From positions 1 through 36,527 of the forward strand of contig CAMLDY010000017.1 of NCBI GenBank assembly GCA_946478895.1: 36,527 nucleotides of DNA, given 5' to 3'. The DNA is from an uncultured Gemmatimonadota bacterium (GTDB lineage Bacteria; Gemmatimonadota; Gemmatimonadetes; Gemmatimonadales; Gemmatimonadaceae). This document shows positions 34,226 to 36,527 of this stretch, piece by piece. A program made the position numbers and the translations under genes. How positions within the stretch are numbered: position 1 is the first letter of the stretch; each line of letters starts with the position of its first letter. The notes under the pieces were generated by a model. It saw only the letters and a program-made list of their open reading frames with translations. It was not told the origin of the DNA and searched no databases.

Positions 34226-34230
34226 CTACA

Positions 34231-34260
34231 AGAAAGCCCCGCCGAAAGGCGGGGCTTTCT
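34231..34260. terminator. Strong bidirectional intrinsic terminator
   Basis: Perfect 13-bp stem (34231-34243 with 34248-34260) closed by a GAAA tetraloop, beginning AGAAAG and ending CTTTCT, so it has a T-rich side in each direction. It is 40 nt downstream of the lipoprotein gene (minus) and separates that cluster from the SRP RNA/dnaX run. Confidence 0.9.
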
Positions 34261-34299
34261 CACGTGCGCCGGAGGTGCACGCGCGCGATAGGTGAGGAG

Positions 34300-34545
34300 T
34301 TACTTCTTCGGCGGATTCACCTTCACCGTCGGCACCTTCACCGTCGCGGTGTCCTTCTTCACCTCGACCTTCGGGACCGTCACGTTCGCCGTGTCGGTTC
34401 CCACGTCGACAGTCGGCGTGTGAATCGTGTCCGTCTGCGTCCCTACAACCGGCCGCTCAACCTGGTACTCGCCATCACCCGTCTTCTTGCAAGCTGAGAT
34501 CGATACGACGGCCAGTATGGCCGCTACTGCTGCGAACTTGCGCAC
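34300..34545 (-). CDS. Small repetitive lipoprotein of unknown function
   Basis: 81 residues from GTG 34545, chosen because GAGGGGG lies 6 nt upstream; a TTG at 34560 would overlap that site. The N terminus MRKFAAVAAILAVVSISACK has a lipobox (ISAC, C19). The rest is low complexity with a repeated Val/Thr/Pro/Lys/Asp pattern: TPTVDVGTDTANVTVPKVEV, then KKDTATVKVPTVKVNPPKK. It has no recognisable domain. It should be an envelope lipoprotein, perhaps periplasm-spanning by analogy to other short repeat lipoproteins. It is transcribed toward the terminator at 34231-34260. Confidence 0.72.
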   Translation of the reverse strand: MRKFAAVAAILAVVSISACKKTGDGEYQVERPVVGTQTDTIHTPTVDVGTDTANVTVPKVEVKKDTATVKVPTVKVNPPKK

Positions 34546-34603
34546 GAGACGCCCCCTCAAAAAGTGTGTTCGCCGGAAGGCCCGGCAACATCGCTAATGG
34601 AAC

Positions 34604-35512
34604 TCAGTCCTCGAACGCTTCGCGCTGCATTTTCCGCACACGCCGAAGCTCGTATACCTGTGCGACTTCGCCGCCTATGATGAAGATGAAGGAGGCGTAA
34701 TACACCCAGATAACTACCAGCACTAATGCAGCGACTGTGCCGCTGTAGAAGCTCCCCGGATTAAATGAGCGGACATAGGCCGAAAACGCCCGTTTGGCGA
34801 CCTCCAGCATCACGCTCGTGAACAGGGACGCGATCAACGCCGTTTTCCAGCGAATCTTGCGGTGCGGCAGGAATTTGTAGAGCGAGAAGAACATCGTCGC
34901 GATGAACGAGAAGGCGATCAGCTGACCGACGTTGTACTCGAGCTGGCCCATCAACTCTTTCCGGAGACCCAGATCTGCCAACACCCCAACGCCCCGGGTC
35001 GTGGCTATCGCCAGGTAGGCGCTAAGTGCCGTGTACGCGACGAGGAGCAGGCTCGACACCAGGGTCATCTCGATGTCGAAGATCTTGCCCGCGATGATCC
35101 CGCGATCGGTATCGATATCGAAGATCGCCGCGAGCACCGTTCGCAGAGACCCGAACAGGCGAGTCGAAAACCAGATGAAGCCGACGGCGCTGTAGATCGT
35201 GACGGTGCCGCTGCGTTTGATGACCTCGTTGAGGATGGAGCCGGCCGGCCCCGAGTCGCCGGGAGGATGGGGCGGAAGAAACTTGTCGACGATCTGCAGT
35301 ACTTCGGCGGACGTCGTATCCGGCGACTGATTCAGCAGGTAGAGCAAGCCGGTCGCGAGCAGCAGGAAGAAAGGAACGGCGGCGAGGAGAATGTTGAACG
35401 CGATTCCCCCCGCCAGAAAAAACACGTTGTCTTCGCCGCTGTTGTCCCAGACTCGCTTCGCGTAGTCGCGGAGGAGCCAGCCGAGCCGGGCCCAGAGCCC
35501 GCGCTGCGGCAC
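34604..35512 (-). CDS. YihY/virulence factor BrkB-family inner-membrane protein
   Basis: 302 residues. The YihY fold is recognisable: an N-terminal amphipathic start, FFLAGGIAFNILLAAVPFFLLL, then about six membrane helices with LFGSLRTVLAAIFDID, LLLVAYTALSAYLA, FLPHRKIRWKTALIASLFTS and VVIWVYYASFIFIIGGEVAQVY, ending in a charged tail. The molecular role of the family is unsettled (the RNase BN label for this family was an error). GTG 35512 is the only sensible start, 3 nt after the YtxH-like stop, so the two are likely cotranscribed. Confidence 0.9.
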   Translation of the reverse strand: MPQRGLWARLGWLLRDYAKRVWDNSGEDNVFFLAGGIAFNILLAAVPFFLLLATGLLYLLNQSPDTTSAEVLQIVDKFLPPHPPGDSGPAGSILNEVIKRSGTVTIYSAVGFIWFSTRLFGSLRTVLAAIFDIDTDRGIIAGKIFDIEMTLVSSLLLVAYTALSAYLAIATTRGVGVLADLGLRKELMGQLEYNVGQLIAFSFIATMFFSLYKFLPHRKIRWKTALIASLFTSVMLEVAKRAFSAYVRSFNPGSFYSGTVAALVLVVIWVYYASFIFIIGGEVAQVYELRRVRKMQREAFED

Positions 35513-35515
35513 TAG

Positions 35516-35938
35516 TTAGGTCTCTTTGTACGCCGCTTTCGTCTCGGCGATGCGCTGCTCCAGCTCGCCCCGCGCTTCGCGCGCAGCCGCCCGTCCTGCG
35601 TGGAAGGCGTTCGTGACTCGCCGCTTCTTGTCGTCGACTGCGTCGAGGGTGGCTTCAATGCGCTCCTCGACCGTCGCTCTGACCTCACTGAACTTGTCGG
35701 CGACGGTACCGCTGACATCGTCGACGAAATCCACCGCCGCTTCCTGGGCGCGACGCGCACGACGGGCGATGCCGCGCCGGGTCTCCTCGCCGCTCTGCGG
35801 CGCGAACAGCAACGCCGCGCCGGCTCCCAGCGCCAGGCCAATCAGGAAAGTGCCAACACCCGCTTCGCGTCTCTCGACGATGACATATGGCTCGGCGTAG
35901 TCGGCGTCGTCGTCATAGTACCAATCCTGCTCGTCCAT
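35516..35938 (-). CDS. YtxH-domain protein
   Basis: 140 residues from ATG 35938. A perfect GGAGG (35945-35949) lies 6 nt upstream of it. Another ATG at 35956, overlapping the upstream stop (TAATG), is possible but lacks such a site. An acidic start (MDEQDWYYDDDADYAEPYVI) leads to a glycine-rich helix GVGTFLIGLALGAGAALLFA followed by PQSGEETRR, the YtxH signature, then a long charged helix (about 60-138) likely to form a coiled coil. YtxH proteins are small envelope or stress-linked proteins of unclear function. Lies between the NtrC-type gene and the YihY gene. Confidence 0.85.
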   Translation of the reverse strand: MDEQDWYYDDDADYAEPYVIVERREAGVGTFLIGLALGAGAALLFAPQSGEETRRGIARRARRAQEAAVDFVDDVSGTVADKFSEVRATVEERIEATLDAVDDKKRRVTNAFHAGRAAAREARGELEQRIAETKAAYKET

Positions 35939-35955
35939 TGGCGTCCTCCATCTCA

Positions 35956-36527
35956 TTAGCGCTTCCGGGCTTTCGATTTGGCGGGCGCCGGCGCCGCGGA
36001 TGACTTCACTGGCGCCTTTGCCGGCTTGCCGGCCGCGGCAAACTGATCGGCCGGTTTGGATACGCGTTGCACACCGTTGGTCGCTGGACTGCTCGCCTGA
36101 TGCTCGCCGGCGCTCCCGTTGAGCAGCGAGGCAATCTCCGAGCGCACTTCGGCCGGGGTCATGCCGACCATCGTCGCGGTACGGGAATAGTCGCCGTTGG
36201 TCGATGCGAACGCGCGCAGCACCAGCTGGCGCCGTGTGTCGGCAAGCGTTGCGCCGGGCGGCAAAGTGATCGGCGTCTGCACATCACTTCCGCGGCGGAG
36301 GTGCCGCGGCATGATGTCGGCTGCCTGGATCTTGTCACCACGGCTCATGATCACCGCGCGCTCGACGGCGTTTTTCAGCTCGCGCACGTTGCCCGGCCAG
36401 TTGTAGGAGAGGATCCACTCCCACGCGGCGTCGTCGAAGCCGCTGACGGGCTTGCCGTTCTGCTCGGCGAAGCGCGCGAGGAACTCGGTGGCGAGCAGCT
36501 TGATGTCGCCAATGCGCTCGCGCAGCG
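35956..36527 (-). CDS. Sigma-54-dependent transcriptional activator, C-terminal part (truncated by window edge)
   Basis: About 190 residues are seen; the N-terminal receiver or sensor and most of the AAA+ domain lie beyond the window. The visible start is LRERIGDIKLLATEFLARFA and then WILSYNWPGNVRELKNAVER, the end of a sigma-54 interaction AAA+ domain. Then comes a Fis-like region (LVLRAFASTNGDYSRTATMV, GMTPAEVRSEIASL), where GDYSRTATMVGMTPAEVR fits an HTH, and a low-complexity Ala/Pro/Lys tail ending KSKARKR. Such proteins activate sigma-54 RNA polymerase after phosphorylation or ligand binding. An NtrY-like kinase is encoded 26 kb away (7051-10398), but no link can be shown from here. Confidence 0.9.
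   Translation of the reverse strand, partial: LRERIGDIKLLATEFLARFAEQNGKPVSGFDDAAWEWILSYNWPGNVRELKNAVERAVIMSRGDKIQAADIMPRHLRRGSDVQTPITLPPGATLADTRRQLVLRAFASTNGDYSRTATMVGMTPAEVRSEIASLLNGSAGEHQASSPATNGVQRVSKPADQFAAAGKPAKAPVKSSAAPAPAKSKARKR

Noticed and set aside
1..36527. CRISPR array, tRNA, rRNA, intact prophage or insertion sequence
   Set aside because: No regularly spaced repeats, tRNA-like folds, rRNA cores, transposase or integrase frames were recognised in the window.

Overview
The window looks like a piece of a high-GC Gram-negative chromosome, most plausibly from the Gemmatimonadota. That is an inference from gene content: a TonB-dependent receptor with a carboxypeptidase-regulatory-like domain, an OmpA-type envelope protein, TolC/MFP/MacB-type export genes, a BshB1-type deacetylase and MglA/MglB. 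No 16S rRNA is present to prove it. Coding density is high. There are no tRNAs, rRNAs, CRISPR arrays or intact insertion sequences. One structural RNA (SRP RNA) is present, and one short repeat family was found.

Layout: (1) 1-5 kb holds the N-terminal part of a TonB-dependent receptor (minus), a YifB/ComM-type AAA ATPase (plus), and a double-barrel OmpA protein (minus), the last two converging on a bidirectional terminator. (2) 5.2-10.4 kb holds a translationally coupled minus-strand signalling pair: a ten-helix NtrY-like histidine kinase followed by a Ser/Thr kinase with an N-terminal pseudokinase domain. The histidine kinase 5' end appears to overlap the 5' end of the divergent creatininase-family gene. 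(3) 11.2-20.1 kb is a plus-strand export locus: TolC, membrane fusion protein, one ATPase, and two successive pairs of MacB/FtsX-like permeases in an A-B-A'-B' order. (4) 20.1-26.3 kb continues on the plus strand with bshB1-like deacetylase, tryptophan 2,3-dioxygenase, cysteine desulfurase, mnmA, a GH20 hexosaminidase and a DUF1080 protein.

(5) 26.3-34.0 kb is a long minus-strand housekeeping run, in transcription order: SRP RNA, dnaX, ybaB, recR, a small membrane protein, mglB, mglA, pgsA, cinA, grpE, dnaJ. Many genes overlap or nearly touch, so cotranscription is likely. It joins DNA replication/repair, cell polarity, phospholipid synthesis and chaperones. (6) 34.0-36.5 kb has a 170-bp inverted-repeat element, a strong terminator, a tiny repetitive lipoprotein, a YihY/BrkB membrane protein, a YtxH-type protein and the C-terminal part of a sigma-54-dependent activator that leaves the window.

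The most unusual points are the histidine kinase/pseudokinase-kinase pair, the duplicated permease pair under one ATPase, and the inverted-repeat element beside the SRP RNA promoter with a half-copy 17 kb away between the two permease pairs. All family names come from reading motifs by eye; no database search was run.
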